Part shown: piece after piece, positions 36,675 through 47,200 of the stretch | Layout of the letters: every line of letters begins with the position of its first letter | How positions within the stretch are numbered: position 1 is the first letter of the stretch | DNA from: Nevskia sp035651715 | Lineage (GTDB): Bacteria > Pseudomonadota > Gammaproteobacteria > Nevskiales > Nevskiaceae | DNA length: 64,000 bases | Direction: 5' to 3' | Assembly: GCA_035651715.1 (NCBI GenBank) | Contig: DASRFD010000038.1 | Coordinates: 62,001-126,000 of the forward strand | Notes under the pieces: model-generated | The model's database searches: none | What the model saw: only the letters and a program-made list of their open reading frames with translations | What the model was told of the DNA's origin: nothing | Position numbers and translations under genes: made by a program

Positions 36675-39600
36675 ATGTCGCTATCGTTCGGAACGGCCCG
36701 TTCGTGGGCCGCGGCTGCCGTTGTTTTCGTCGCCGTCGCCGGCGCCACCACGGCCGGGCTGGCGGTCCGTGCTCCCGCCGCCGGACCTGCGGCGGGCGCC
36801 GCCGGCGCCTGCCCCGCCGGCTATGCGCTGCGCGATCCGCAGGAGCTGGCGCGCGAATACAACCCCGCTTACGCCAAGGTCCACGCCAAGGACATCCAGG
36901 CCCGTTACGGCAAGAGCGTCTGCGTCAAGGAGGCGCTGCTGCCCGAATCGATGATGGACGTGTCCGAGCGCCTGGCCGACGTGCTCGGCGCGCTCGGCCT
37001 GGTGCCGGAGGGCGCGCCGCGCCGCGCGGTGGAGCAGAAGGCGGCGCTGGCCGCGCTTGCCGCCACGGTGCCCAACTCGGGCGGCCACTGGCAGGCCTAC
37101 GGCACCGCGCCGCAGGTCGATGACCCGGCCTACTACAACGCCATTCCGGACGAAGGCCTGCACCAGGTCTCCGGCCGCGTCGACAACTTCGCCTACGATC
37201 CGGCGGCCAAGCGCCTGTTCGCCGCGGTCGGCAACGGCGGCATCTGGTACAGCCAGGCCGTCGGCGGCGACGTCTCGACCATCGGCGACCACTGGGTGTC
37301 GATCAGCGACAAGCTGCCGACCCTGATCAACAGCGCCGTGGCCTGGACCCAGGCGCAGAACGGCCGCGTGCTGGTGCTGACCGGCGAGATGACCCAGGGC
37401 GGCAATTCCTATGTCGGCCTCGGCGCCTACTGGAGCGGCGACCTGGGCAAGACCTGGAACCATGCCTCCGGCGTGCCGGACGGCGCCTTCGCCTTCAAGC
37501 TGGCGGTGGACCAGAGCAATCCGAACATTGTCTACGCCGCCACCAGCAAGGGCCTGTACCGCTCGGCCGATGCCGGCGCCAGCTATGTCAACGTCAAGCT
37601 GCCGGTGTCGGCCAACTGCACCGGCGTCAGCACCGGCGTCTGCCAGTTCGCCAACTTCGTCACCGACGTGGTGGTGCAGCAGCCGGGCGGCGTCAGCAAC
37701 ACCGCCTGCGGCGCCAAGGGCTGCGCCGTGCTGGCCGCGGTGGGCTTCCGCGCCGGCGCCGCGCCGTATGCGTCCGATTCCTCGCCGCAGGCGCCGGGCA
37801 ACGGCCTGTACCGCTCCGCCACCGGCGAGGCCGGCACCTTCGCCAGCGTCGGCCTGTCGCAGGTCACCGGCGTCGAGCCGGTCGGCCTGCCGGTGCAGTG
37901 GCGCATCGGCCGCACCGTGCTCGGCAACGCCATCGGCGACGGCCAGGACCACGGCTATGTCTACGCCGTGATCCAGGACGCCGGCTACCTCAACGGCGAC
38001 CTGCCGATGCTGGACTACGACCTGGAAATCAAGAATCCCGGCCTGCCGGACGTCTGCGACCAGCTGGTGGCGCCGATCATCGACCAGAGCACCGCCGACA
38101 CCTGCAAGCTGGTGGCCAGCCACCTGCCCAGCGCCACCACGCTCAACGGCGTGTTCGTCTCGCCCGATTTCGGCAGCACCTGGGTGCGCCTGGCCGACGA
38201 CAAGTCGATCACCTACAACCCGGCCACCGGCTCGGCGCTCACCCCGGTGATCGCGCTGGGCGTGGGCCCCGGCATCCAGTCCTGGTACAACTCCTGGATC
38301 AAGCCCGATCCGACCCAGGCCGACCCGGCGCTGGGCGTGCCGACGCGCCTGACCTTCGGCCTCGAGGAGCTGTGGAAGAGCCGCCTCAACGTGCCGCAGA
38401 ACGGCGTGTCGCAGCTCGACTACAAGGTGTTCGGCGCCTACTTCGCCGGCCAGACCTGCCTGTTCCTGCTCGGCCAGCCGGGCATCACCCCGGGCATGCC
38501 GGTGTGCCCGACCTATGACGGCATCGTCAACGGCAGCACCACCCATCCCGACCAGCACGACGGCATCTACATCCCGGACGGCAGCGGCGGCGTCTGGCTG
38601 TTCGTCGGCAACGACGGCGGCATCTACAAGCAGCACTCCTCCGACCCGGTCACCGACGACCTGGCCAACAACAAGTGGGGCGACGGCGTCAACAACGACC
38701 GCTACACCTTCATGGTCTACGGCATCGCCGTGGCCAAGGACGGCACCGTCTACTACGGCCTGCAGGACAACGCCTCCGGCAAGATCGATCCGAAGACCCA
38801 TGTCTCGACCCGCATCGGCGTCGGCGACGGCGTGTGGACCGCGGTGGACCCGGACAACTCGCAGCACGCCTACATCTCCACGCCGGAGCTGGCGGTGGTC
38901 GCCACCCCGGACGGCGGCCTGACGCAGAACATCATCGAGCCGTCGAGCGCGCTGGTCGGCACGGCCCACTTCCTCAGCCCGTACATGCTGGATCCGACCG
39001 ACCCGACGCACATCGTGCTGGCCGGCAGCAAGGTGGCCGAGTCGCTGAAGGGGCTGGACACCACCAGCAGCGACAGCGACTGGAACATGAGCTACGACCT
39101 GGGCGCCGACGCCAGCGGCGCGCTGCACACCTCGCGCTCGCGCATGCTCGACGTGCAGGGCGCGGCGATCTATGCCGCCTGGTGCGGCCCGTGCAACCTG
39201 GCCGGCAGCGACGTGCCGTTCCAGCGCGGCATCGCCACCAACGTCGGCGCCGGCGGCACGCCGAAGAAGGGCGCGTCCGACAACTGGCACCAGGCCGGCG
39301 TGGCCGGGCTGCCCAACCGCTACATCTACAGCGTCAAGATCGACCCGCAGGACGTCAACACCGTCTACGCCACGCTCGGCGGCTATTCCACCGCGCGCTG
39401 GGCGGCGCCCGGCCAGTACGGCGACAAGAACGCCAACATCGGCAAGGGCCACGTGTTCGTGTCGCATGACGCCGCCGAGCATTTCACCGACATCAGCGGC
39501 GACCTGCCGGACACGGTGGTGAGCTTCCTGGTCCGCCGCGGCAGCCAGCTGGTCGTCGGCACCGACATCGGCGTCTTCATCTCGTCCGACCTGAGCGGGG

Positions 39601-40883
39601 CGCACTGGGCGCCGCTGGGCGACCTGGCGAGCGTGCCGGTCAACCAGCTGGTGCTCAAGCCGGGCGACGACACCAAGCTGTTCGCCGCCACCTTCGGCCG
39701 CGGCGTGCAGCTGTATGACTTCAGCACCGCCAGCGGCGGCGGCAGCTCCTCCAGCTCCGGCGGCGGCTCGTCCTCGAGCAGCTCTTCCGGCGGCGGCAGC
39801 AGCTCCTCGTCCTCCGGCGGTTCCTCCTCGGGCAGCTCCGGCGGCACCTCGGGCGGCGGCTCCTCCAGCAGCAGCTCCGGCGGCGGCTCCAGCTCCTCCG
39901 GCGGCGGCAACCAGCCGCCGGTGGCGAGCCTGCACGCCACGCCCACCAGCGGCACCGCGCCGCTGGCGGTGAGCTTCGACGCCACCGGCTCGTCCGACCC
40001 CAACGGCGGCAGGATCACCACCTACGCCTTCAACTTCGGCGACGGCAGCAGCGCCAGCCAGACCACCGGCACGATCAGCCATACCTACACCAAGACCGGC
40101 TCGTTCGACGCCGTGGTGACGGTGACCGACAGCGAGGGCGGCAGCGCCAGCCGCGCCGTGGCGATCCAGGTGCAGTCGCCGCCGGCCGACAGTCCCAATC
40201 CGTCGCTGGCCGTGTCCGCCACCAGCGGCACCACGCCGATGCCGGTGAACTTCGACGCCTCCGGCTCGACCGACGCCAACGGCAGCATCACCAACTACGC
40301 CTTCGACTTCGGCGACGGCAGCGCGGTGGTGAGCCAGCAGGCCGCCACCACCAGCCACACCTACACGGCCGCCGGCAACTTCACCGCCTCGGTCACCGTC
40401 ACCAACAGCTTCGGCCGCAGGGCTGCCGCCTACGTGACGATCCAGGTCGGCACCACCGTGGTGGTGACGCCGCCGAGCGGCCCCGTCGCGCAGCTGACGG
40501 TCAGCCCCAGCGAGGGCCCGGCGCCGCTGAAGGTGACCCTGGACGGCACGCAGTCCCATGAGCAGAACAGCACCGCGCACATCACCAGCTACACCTTCGA
40601 CTTCGGCGACGGCAGCGCCGTGGTGACCCAGGCCGGATCGAAAGTCACGCACACCTACACCAGCCCGGGCACCTACAGCCCGAGCCTGGTGGTGACCGAC
40701 AGCTCGGGTGCGCGGTCGGCCGCGGTGACGGCGCGGGCCGCGGTCGCTACGGCCGGCAGCAGCGGCGGCACCGATGCGGGCGGCAGCTCCGGCGGGTCCG
40801 GCGGCGGCGCCTTCGCTCCGGGCCTGCTGTTGCCGCTGCTGCTCGGCGCGGCGCTGCGCCGGCGGCGGCACCGCCGGGCTTGA
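36675..40883 (+). CDS. Giant secreted propeller and PKD-domain protein with GlyGly-CTERM-like tail
   Basis: 1402 aa from ATG 36675 with GGGGG upstream. A signal peptide (AAAAVVFVAVAGATTAGLAV) leads to about 980 residues with sialidase/VPS10-like beta-propeller repeats (GDLGKTWNHASG, NIVYAATSKGLYRSADAGAS, VFVSPDFGSTWVRL). A Ser/Gly-rich linker covers about 1018-1079. Three PKD domains follow, each with YxFxFGDGS. The C-terminus is GGSGGG, a hydrophobic stretch FAPGLLLPLLLGAAL and RRRRHRR, the layout of a GlyGly-CTERM signal processed by rhombosortase after type II secretion. Probably a surface or secreted carbohydrate- or protein-binding factor. Confidence 0.82.
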   Translation: MSLSFGTARSWAAAAVVFVAVAGATTAGLAVRAPAAGPAAGAAGACPAGYALRDPQELAREYNPAYAKVHAKDIQARYGKSVCVKEALLPESMMDVSERLADVLGALGLVPEGAPRRAVEQKAALAALAATVPNSGGHWQAYGTAPQVDDPAYYNAIPDEGLHQVSGRVDNFAYDPAAKRLFAAVGNGGIWYSQAVGGDVSTIGDHWVSISDKLPTLINSAVAWTQAQNGRVLVLTGEMTQGGNSYVGLGAYWSGDLGKTWNHASGVPDGAFAFKLAVDQSNPNIVYAATSKGLYRSADAGASYVNVKLPVSANCTGVSTGVCQFANFVTDVVVQQPGGVSNTACGAKGCAVLAAVGFRAGAAPYASDSSPQAPGNGLYRSATGEAGTFASVGLSQVTGVEPVGLPVQWRIGRTVLGNAIGDGQDHGYVYAVIQDAGYLNGDLPMLDYDLEIKNPGLPDVCDQLVAPIIDQSTADTCKLVASHLPSATTLNGVFVSPDFGSTWVRLADDKSITYNPATGSALTPVIALGVGPGIQSWYNSWIKPDPTQADPALGVPTRLTFGLEELWKSRLNVPQNGVSQLDYKVFGAYFAGQTCLFLLGQPGITPGMPVCPTYDGIVNGSTTHPDQHDGIYIPDGSGGVWLFVGNDGGIYKQHSSDPVTDDLANNKWGDGVNNDRYTFMVYGIAVAKDGTVYYGLQDNASGKIDPKTHVSTRIGVGDGVWTAVDPDNSQHAYISTPELAVVATPDGGLTQNIIEPSSALVGTAHFLSPYMLDPTDPTHIVLAGSKVAESLKGLDTTSSDSDWNMSYDLGADASGALHTSRSRMLDVQGAAIYAAWCGPCNLAGSDVPFQRGIATNVGAGGTPKKGASDNWHQAGVAGLPNRYIYSVKIDPQDVNTVYATLGGYSTARWAAPGQYGDKNANIGKGHVFVSHDAAEHFTDISGDLPDTVVSFLVRRGSQLVVGTDIGVFISSDLSGAHWAPLGDLASVPVNQLVLKPGDDTKLFAATFGRGVQLYDFSTASGGGSSSSSGGGSSSSSSSGGGSSSSSSGGSSSGSSGGTSGGGSSSSSSGGGSSSSGGGNQPPVASLHATPTSGTAPLAVSFDATGSSDPNGGRITTYAFNFGDGSSASQTTGTISHTYTKTGSFDAVVTVTDSEGGSASRAVAIQVQSPPADSPNPSLAVSATSGTTPMPVNFDASGSTDANGSITNYAFDFGDGSAVVSQQAATTSHTYTAAGNFTASVTVTNSFGRRAAAYVTIQVGTTVVVTPPSGPVAQLTVSPSEGPAPLKVTLDGTQSHEQNSTAHITSYTFDFGDGSAVVTQAGSKVTHTYTSPGTYSPSLVVTDSSGARSAAVTARAAVATAGSSGGTDAGGSSGGSGGGAFAPGLLLPLLLGAALRRRRHRRA

Positions 40884-40898
40884 GCGGGGGCCGGGCCG

Positions 40899-41477
40899 GT
40901 GATGCCGGAACCGAAGCCGGCGCAGGACGGGGTCCTGCGCTGGCGGGCCTCGGGCAACGCCCGCACGCAGCAGCCGAAGCTGGCGCTGTCGTGCGTGCTG
41001 GCGGCGCTGGCGGCCTGGCTGTGCGCCGGCGGCTTCGCCGGCTGGCTGGATTCCTGCGCGGTGCCGGCGGCGCTGGGCTGCTGGTCGGCGGTGCTGCTGC
41101 TGGATCTGCGGGTGCTGCAGATCCGCAGCCGCCGGCTGTGGCTGTCCGGCACCAGCCTGGTGTACCAGTCGATCCTGCTGGGCTTCGTCGGCGACGTTTC
41201 GACGGTGACCGCGGTGCGCGGGCAGCGTTCGCTGTCGGGCGGGCTGTACGAGTTGGTGCTGGAACGCCGCGACGGTCCCTGGCTGCGGCTGCGCGTACGC
41301 GACTGGCACCGGCATGAGCTGTGCGCGCTGATCGCGGCGCTGGCGAGCCTCAGGCCCTGGATCAAGATGGACCCGCTGGTGCGCAGCTACGCCGGCATCG
41401 GCGGCCGCGACGGCCGCGACGGCCGCGGCGGTCGCGGCGGGCGCGGGATCGTCGGCTCCGCCGTCGCCTGGCGCTAG
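40899..41477 (+). CDS. Membrane protein with collagen-like GRD/GRG tail, unknown function
   Basis: 192 aa (GTG 40899 or the adjacent ATG 40902). Two hydrophobic helices (about 28-48 and 52-72; LALSCVLAALAAWLCAGGF, ALGCWSAVLLLDLRVL) are followed by a PH-like beta region (LWLSGTSLVYQSILLGFVG, YELVLERRDGPWLRLRVRD). The tail has GRDGRDGRGGRGGRG, encoded by near-repeats of ggccgcgac. It starts 15 bp after the PKD protein stop and so may be co-transcribed. I do not recognise the family. Confidence 0.7.
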   Translation: MMPEPKPAQDGVLRWRASGNARTQQPKLALSCVLAALAAWLCAGGFAGWLDSCAVPAALGCWSAVLLLDLRVLQIRSRRLWLSGTSLVYQSILLGFVGDVSTVTAVRGQRSLSGGLYELVLERRDGPWLRLRVRDWHRHELCALIAALASLRPWIKMDPLVRSYAGIGGRDGRDGRGGRGGRGIVGSAVAWR

Positions 41478-41510
41478 AGCGGCGCAACACCCTTTCCTGA
41501 TGCAGTATTT

Positions 41511-41542
41511 GCGGAGGCTGCAAAGCCTCCGCGTCTTTTTTT
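41511..41542 (+). terminator. Strong terminator hairpin directly abutting the TonB receptor Shine-Dalgarno
   Basis: GCGGAGGCT (41511-41519), loop GCAA, AGCCTCCGC (41524-41532), then GTC and seven Ts. The T run continues without a gap into the ribosome-binding site GGAG (41543-41546) of the next gene. A promoter downstream of the terminator is impossible, so it either attenuates the receptor transcript or the receptor promoter overlaps the hairpin. Confidence 0.85.
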
Positions 41543-41552
41543 GGAGATAGCC

Positions 41553-43748
41553 GTGGCTTCATCGGTGCAGTCGGCGCGTCGACACGTGAGTGGCAACCTG
41601 GCCTGGCTGGGCGCAGCGGTCACCCTGGCCGTGGGCGCGCCGTTTGCCGCGCTGGCGGCGGAGTCCGGCGCGGCGGCGACCCTGGAAGGCGTGGAGGTGA
41701 CCGCCACCCGCACGCCTGAGCCGGTGGATCGCGTGCCGGCCTCGATCACGGTGATCGGCGGCGAGGAACTGCGCGCCCGCGGCGCCACCGACCTGCGCAC
41801 CGCGCTGAGCCTGGTGGCAGGCGTCGATGCGCCGGGCGGCGGCGACACCGGCCCGGCCGGCGCGGTGGTCTCGCTGTGGGGGCTGCACGAGTTCGACGCC
41901 TTCCTGCTGGTGGTGGACGGCGTGCCCTGGGGCGGTGCGTTCAATCCTTCCGTGCCGACCCTGGATCTGAACGACGTCGAGCGCATCGAGGTGCTCAAGG
42001 GCGCCGCGCCGGTGGTCTACGGCGCCACCGCCTTCGTCGGCGTGATCCAGGTGATCCATTACCCCGCCGGCAAGGCCGCCGACGAGGCGACGGCGAGCTA
42101 CGGCAGCTTCGGCTCGGTCGCCGGTTCGGGCTCCCATGCCTTGCCGCAGCTCGGCGGCTGGCGCCAGTCGCTCGCCGCCAGTGGCGAGCGCTCGCGCTAT
42201 GCGGATTCGCGCGAGCAGATCAACAACGGGCGGGTGCTGTATCGCGGCGCCGGCCAGGCCGCCGGCGGCACCCTGGGCCTGGACCTCGACGCCAGCCTGC
42301 AGCACGTGGTGCCGAACTCGCCGGTGCCGAGCAACCTGGGCGCCGGCGGCAACAATTCGGACGGGCTCAATCCGGCGCTGCCGCCGGATGCCAACTTCAA
42401 TCCCGCCGATGCCCGCATCAGCGAAACGCGGCTGCACGGCGTGCTGCGCTATGACCGCGCCACCACCCTCGGCGACTGGGGCAGCACCGCCTCGTTCGCC
42501 CACTCGCACGTCATCGACATCCGCGGCTTCCTCGGCCAGGACCCGGCCGGCCCGGAGAATGCGCAGTACCAGAACCAGGACCGCGGCATCGTCGACGCCT
42601 ATCTGGAAACGCACCTCGGCCGCGAGCTCCGCAACGGCGTGGAAATGGTGGTCGGCGCCGACCTGCTCTATGGCTCGGGCCAGCAGCACAGCTTCAACGG
42701 CGGCTACTGCGCCGGCGGCGCGGCGGCGCCGTTCGGCTGCCCGGCCGACCAGGCCGGGCCGGTGCCGCCGCCGACCACCGACCGTCCGGTCGACACCGAG
42801 AACGTGGTCTACGACCGCCGCGCCTTCTTCGGCCAGTTCGTGCAGCTGGATTGGAAGCCGGACCGGCGCTGGGACGTGAACGGCGGCCTGCGGCTCAACC
42901 AGACCCATGAGCGCAACACCTCGCTCGGCAGCGGCGACACCGAAGGCGCCTCGGTCTACCAGGCGCTGAACCGCACCAGGCTTTCGGGCGCCGTCGGCGT
43001 GAGCTACCGCGCCTGGGAGTCGCACGCCGACGACGCCGTGCTGTACGCCGACTATCGCAACACCTTCAAGCCGGCGGCGATCGACTTCGGGCCGGACGTG
43101 CCGACGCCGAACATCCTCAGCCCCGAGGCCGCGCGCAGCTACGAGGCGGGGCTGAAGGGCCATGCCGGCGGCGGGCGCATCGACTACGAGCTGGAAGCCT
43201 TCTTCCTGCACTTCAACGACGTGGTGCAGGCCGGCGGGCTCGACCCCACCGGCCGCCCGCAGCTCTACAACGCCGGCTCCGAGCTGCTGCGCGGCATCGA
43301 GCTGCAGACGCGCTACCGCGTCTGGCACGAGCTGCAGCTGGCGGCCAGCTACAGCTACCACCTGGCGCGCTTCGCCAGCAACCGGGTGCCCGATCCCGAC
43401 CAGCCGGCGGGCGTGACCGACCTGGGCGGCACGCAGCAGGCCCTGTCGCCGCGCTCGCTGGCCTCGCTGGGAGTGCTCTACAATCCGGAGCAGGGCTTCT
43501 TCGCCAACGCGGTGGCGGCGTTCGTCGGCAACCGCTACCTCGATCCGGACAACACCACCGCCACGCCGGCCTACCTCACGCTCGATGCCGGCGCCGGCTA
43601 CCGCTACCGCAGCTGGCGCTTCAGCCTGAACGGTTACAACCTCACCGACCGCCGCAATCCGGCGACCAACAGCGAGTTCGGCGACGGTTCGTACTACCGG
43701 CTGGCGTCGCGGCGCGTGCTCGGCGGCGTGACCCTGTCGTTCCGCTAG
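41553..43748 (+). CDS. TonB-dependent outer-membrane receptor
   Basis: 731 aa. The GTG at 41553 is chosen because GGAG lies six bases upstream; a TTG 12 bases earlier overlaps the T tract. Signal peptide WLGAAVTLAVGAPFAALAA. TonB-box-like LEGVEVTATRT, plug (VERIEVLKGAAPVVYGATA) and barrel ending in TLSFR. The extracellular loop GYCAGGAAAPFGCPAD has a Cys pair. Substrate unknown; the plug is closer to the BtuB/CirA style than that of the receptor at 20535. Its leader holds a terminator-like hairpin, so expression may be attenuated. Confidence 0.87.
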   Translation: MASSVQSARRHVSGNLAWLGAAVTLAVGAPFAALAAESGAAATLEGVEVTATRTPEPVDRVPASITVIGGEELRARGATDLRTALSLVAGVDAPGGGDTGPAGAVVSLWGLHEFDAFLLVVDGVPWGGAFNPSVPTLDLNDVERIEVLKGAAPVVYGATAFVGVIQVIHYPAGKAADEATASYGSFGSVAGSGSHALPQLGGWRQSLAASGERSRYADSREQINNGRVLYRGAGQAAGGTLGLDLDASLQHVVPNSPVPSNLGAGGNNSDGLNPALPPDANFNPADARISETRLHGVLRYDRATTLGDWGSTASFAHSHVIDIRGFLGQDPAGPENAQYQNQDRGIVDAYLETHLGRELRNGVEMVVGADLLYGSGQQHSFNGGYCAGGAAAPFGCPADQAGPVPPPTTDRPVDTENVVYDRRAFFGQFVQLDWKPDRRWDVNGGLRLNQTHERNTSLGSGDTEGASVYQALNRTRLSGAVGVSYRAWESHADDAVLYADYRNTFKPAAIDFGPDVPTPNILSPEAARSYEAGLKGHAGGGRIDYELEAFFLHFNDVVQAGGLDPTGRPQLYNAGSELLRGIELQTRYRVWHELQLAASYSYHLARFASNRVPDPDQPAGVTDLGGTQQALSPRSLASLGVLYNPEQGFFANAVAAFVGNRYLDPDNTTATPAYLTLDAGAGYRYRSWRFSLNGYNLTDRRNPATNSEFGDGSYYRLASRRVLGGVTLSFR

Positions 43749-44214
43749 GCGGCGAGCCGGGCGCGGCCGCACCGCGCAGCGCGGCCGCGCGGCGATTGCG
43801 GCCGCGCTGTTAGGGGCGGTGACCAGGCCGGCGCGGTTGCAAGGCAGGTTGATCGGGCAGGCCTCGTCGCGCCCGACCGGCGATTCGCCCGGCAAATCCC
43901 ACGAGCACGCCGTCGATCCGCCGCGGCGTCCCGCTCAGTGCCGACATGCCGCTTTCTCCCGAAACCTGCCGGTATTGACTGGTCCGCAGCTCGGGCGGGC
44001 CGGAGCCCGCCTTCAAGGCGATCCAGCCGGGACGAATCCCGGCATTGCCCTGCGGCGGCCGAAGCGTGACCGAGATCGCACTTTTCTCCCCGCGAGGTCC
44101 GCTCCGACATCAAATGTCGGGAATCGGAAACATCACTGATACGTCGAGTGCATACCGTGGCTCGGGTGGGACCGGGGCGTACTGCCCCTGTTCTGTCCAA
44201 TTCAGGGGAATGAG
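43749..44214. other. 466-bp intergenic region before the 1487-residue protein
   Basis: GC-rich inverted repeats near 43765-43810 (GCGCGGCCGC type) could end the receptor transcript. A compact palindrome CCGACAT-CAA-ATGTCGG at 44104-44120 lies 95 bp before the next start and could be an operator. No coding frame is convincing, and no clear promoter was found. Confidence 0.4.
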
Positions 44215-47200
44215 ATGACGCCATATTCCAGCACCGCTGCAGGTTCCGAAAAAACGATCGAGCAGATGCTCAAGGAGGCGGTGCTCGCCTATCCGGATTC
44301 CACCGAGGGCAGAAGCCTGCGCTCAGCGGTGGTCGCGCTGCACGTGGAGCAGGCGCGGGACTGCGTGATCCGCTCGGCGAGCCTGCCCGCGGCGGAGGCC
44401 GCGGCGCTGAAGGACGAAGCCCGGCGGCTGCTGCTCGCGGCGGTGCTGGCGGACAAGGTGCAGGTGGAGGTATCGCCCGCGGAATGCCTGCTGGATCCGC
44501 CCCCGGACGCGCCGCGCGACGTCATCGCGGCAACCACCCTGCTCGGCGCCAAAGTCCGCTGGACCGCGCCGAACGATCATGGCAAGCCCATCAACGGACG
44601 CTATGAAGTCGCCGTGTCGCCCAAGCCGCTGTTGCCGCTGTCGCTGTCGCTGTCGGGCACCGAGGCCCAGGTCACGGGGCTGGCCGCAGGCACGGTGTAC
44701 ACGTTCACGGTGACGGCGAGCAACGACGACGGCAAAGGCCCGGTGTCGATGGCGTCGAATCCGGTGAAGATCGGGGCGCCTGCGCCGGGTGCGCCGACCG
44801 GTGTCACGGTCGCGGCGCAGGGCGCGGGGCAGGTCGTCAACTGGACCGCCGGCAGCGGCGGCACCCCGACCTCTCATCTGGTGCGCGCCTACGATTCGAC
44901 CAAGCCGGGCACGGTGGTCGTGGAGCAGCGGCTGGACGGAGCGGCGCGCTCGGCGACGTTCGCCGCGCTGGCCAAGGGCAGCTACATCTTCGGCGTGCGG
45001 CCGTTCGGCGACGGCGGCTTCGGCGAGGAGGCGCAGTCAGCCGTGGTGCAGCACACCCCGGCTCCCGCCGTGGTGATTCCCAGCCCGTTCGGACGGCCGC
45101 CGCTGCCCAAGCCGGATTCGCTGATGCTGTTCGACCTGGGCGAGGCGGCTTCCACCATCCTCGATCCGTCCAAGCTGCGGCTGCGCATGAAGCCGATCAC
45201 CGAGAAGGCGGCGCAGTGGCGCTACGACTACCTGCGGGAGCTGGCGGCGAACGCAGCGCGCGAAACCATCGGCTACGAGCAGATCCTGGCGCAGCTGATG
45301 CAGATGACGATGAGCAAGGTAATCGCCACGCAGAATGCGATCGGCCCAACGGTGCTGAAGCTCATCAGCGAAGCCAGCACGGTGCTCGAGGATGTGGAGC
45401 AGCTGGCGTCCTCGCCCGGCATCGAAGGTATCGTCAAGAAGGTCGGCGATGCGGCTTCGCTGGCGCTGGCGCTGGAGGGCCTCATCCACTTCCTCATCGA
45501 CAACCAGCCGCTGGCGTTCTGGACCGGCCTGTTCGACGGCCTCATCGGCGACATCTGCCACTTCGACACCGACCTGACCCGCACCAACAAGTTCCTCTAC
45601 GCCTACTTCGACGGCGCCGGCTCGGCCATCATCGAGGCCATCAAGAAGCTGGTGGCCAAGGTGGGGCAGACGGTGAAGGACGTGGTGCAGCCGCTGACTG
45701 ACAGCGTCGCCGCCCTGCAGGCCGGCCTCAAGACCGAGTTGAACTCGATCCTGAGCCAGCTGGAAGAGACGGTGGTGAGCGTGACCGCGATGGTGCCGGG
45801 CCCCGACGGCACCCAGGTCAAGCAGTTTCTGGGCAACGAATCGGGCTTCTCCGTGGTCAACGACCTGACCCAGGCCGTCGTCGGCGCAGTGGCTACGCTG
45901 GTGACGCAGCTGCAGAACCTGGTGATGGCGGCGCTGGGCAATCCCACCGACCTGGTGGTGTCGATCATCCGCGACTGCATCGTCTACCCGATCCTCGGCA
46001 TCATGGTGGTGTCGTTCGCCGGCGGACCGATCGCCGGCTGGATCCTGGCCGGCATCGTCGCCGCGCTGGGCGTGGAGCTGATCCGCCAGGTGGCGCGCTG
46101 GCTTGCCGGGCCGCTGCTCGGCGTGCTCAACGACGTGGAGGCCAAGGTCACCGACGCGGTGAAGGAGCTGCAGGCGGTATTGCAGAAAGTGGTCGACCTG
46201 GTCCCGTCCCCCGGTCCCGAGCTGAAGTTCGTCGCGGCCAACATCGCCGGCCTGGCGCACCTGCTGCCGCGGCCGTTCCTCAACGATGTCGGCAAGCTGG
46301 TGGGCGGGGCGCGCAACGCGCTGCTGTCGCAGGCCAGCGAGCTGGCGCTGACCGCCGAGCGGGCGCTGGGGCTGGAGAATGCCACGGCCTTCGACATTCT
46401 CAAGCCGGGCTACAGCTCCGGCCTGAGCCCGGCGGCGGACCTGCCCGGCGGCCTCGATCCGACCCTGTTCGGCGGGATGGCGCTGCTGCGCGATTTCCAC
46501 CTGCTCGACGCGGCGCGGACGCAGATGTCGAACGTCAAGGAAACGGTGGTGACGCTGCGCATGTCGCTGTTCAAGCTGCTCGGCGGCTCGGGCAACCCGG
46601 CGACCTTCGCCGGCGACGCCGCCAACCTGTTCCAGACCTTCCTCAAGGGCGGCTCGCTGCTGCTCAACCTCAACGAGCAGACGCTGGTGGAGCAGGGGTT
46701 TCCGGGGCTGTACCGCGCGCTGGTGGTGGACGTGAAGCCGATCGGCCTGCTGTCGGCGGCCACCGCGGCGCTGCCGATCCTGCCCAGCGGCATCCCGCTG
46801 ACCATCACCCACCTGGGCACCTCGCGCATCCGCGTGCGCCGCGACGCCAACCCGAAGGCGCCGCCGATCCTGCTGCCGGATGTGCTGCGGCTGCCGCTCG
46901 AAGATATCCTGTCGCGGATCGCCACGCCCGGAGACAAGCCGGAGCCGGGCCCCCTGCTCAAGACCTTCGTCGACGACCTGGTGCTGGCCGGCATCCCCGC
47001 CGACTACCATCCCGCCGATTTGCTGGCGCCGCCGTTGTCGGACCCGGCGCAGGACCCGCACGCCATCCTGTTGCGGAAGATGCAGGCGCTGACCGCCCAG
47101 ATGCTCACCGCACGACTGCGCGCCTTGCTCGAGCCGGCATTGCCGAGCACCGCCGTGGCCGAGATCGTGGGGCATTGGCTGCTCAGCTATACGCAGTTCG

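Noticed and set aside
39731..39911. Repetitive tcc/agc/ggc sequence that looks like a tandem or CRISPR-like repeat
   Set aside because: It is coding sequence for the Ser/Gly-rich linker of the PKD protein; there is no regular repeat-spacer period.
36681..41315. 1544-codon minus-strand open frame
   Set aside because: Antisense to the PKD protein; long only because stop codons are rare at this GC content.
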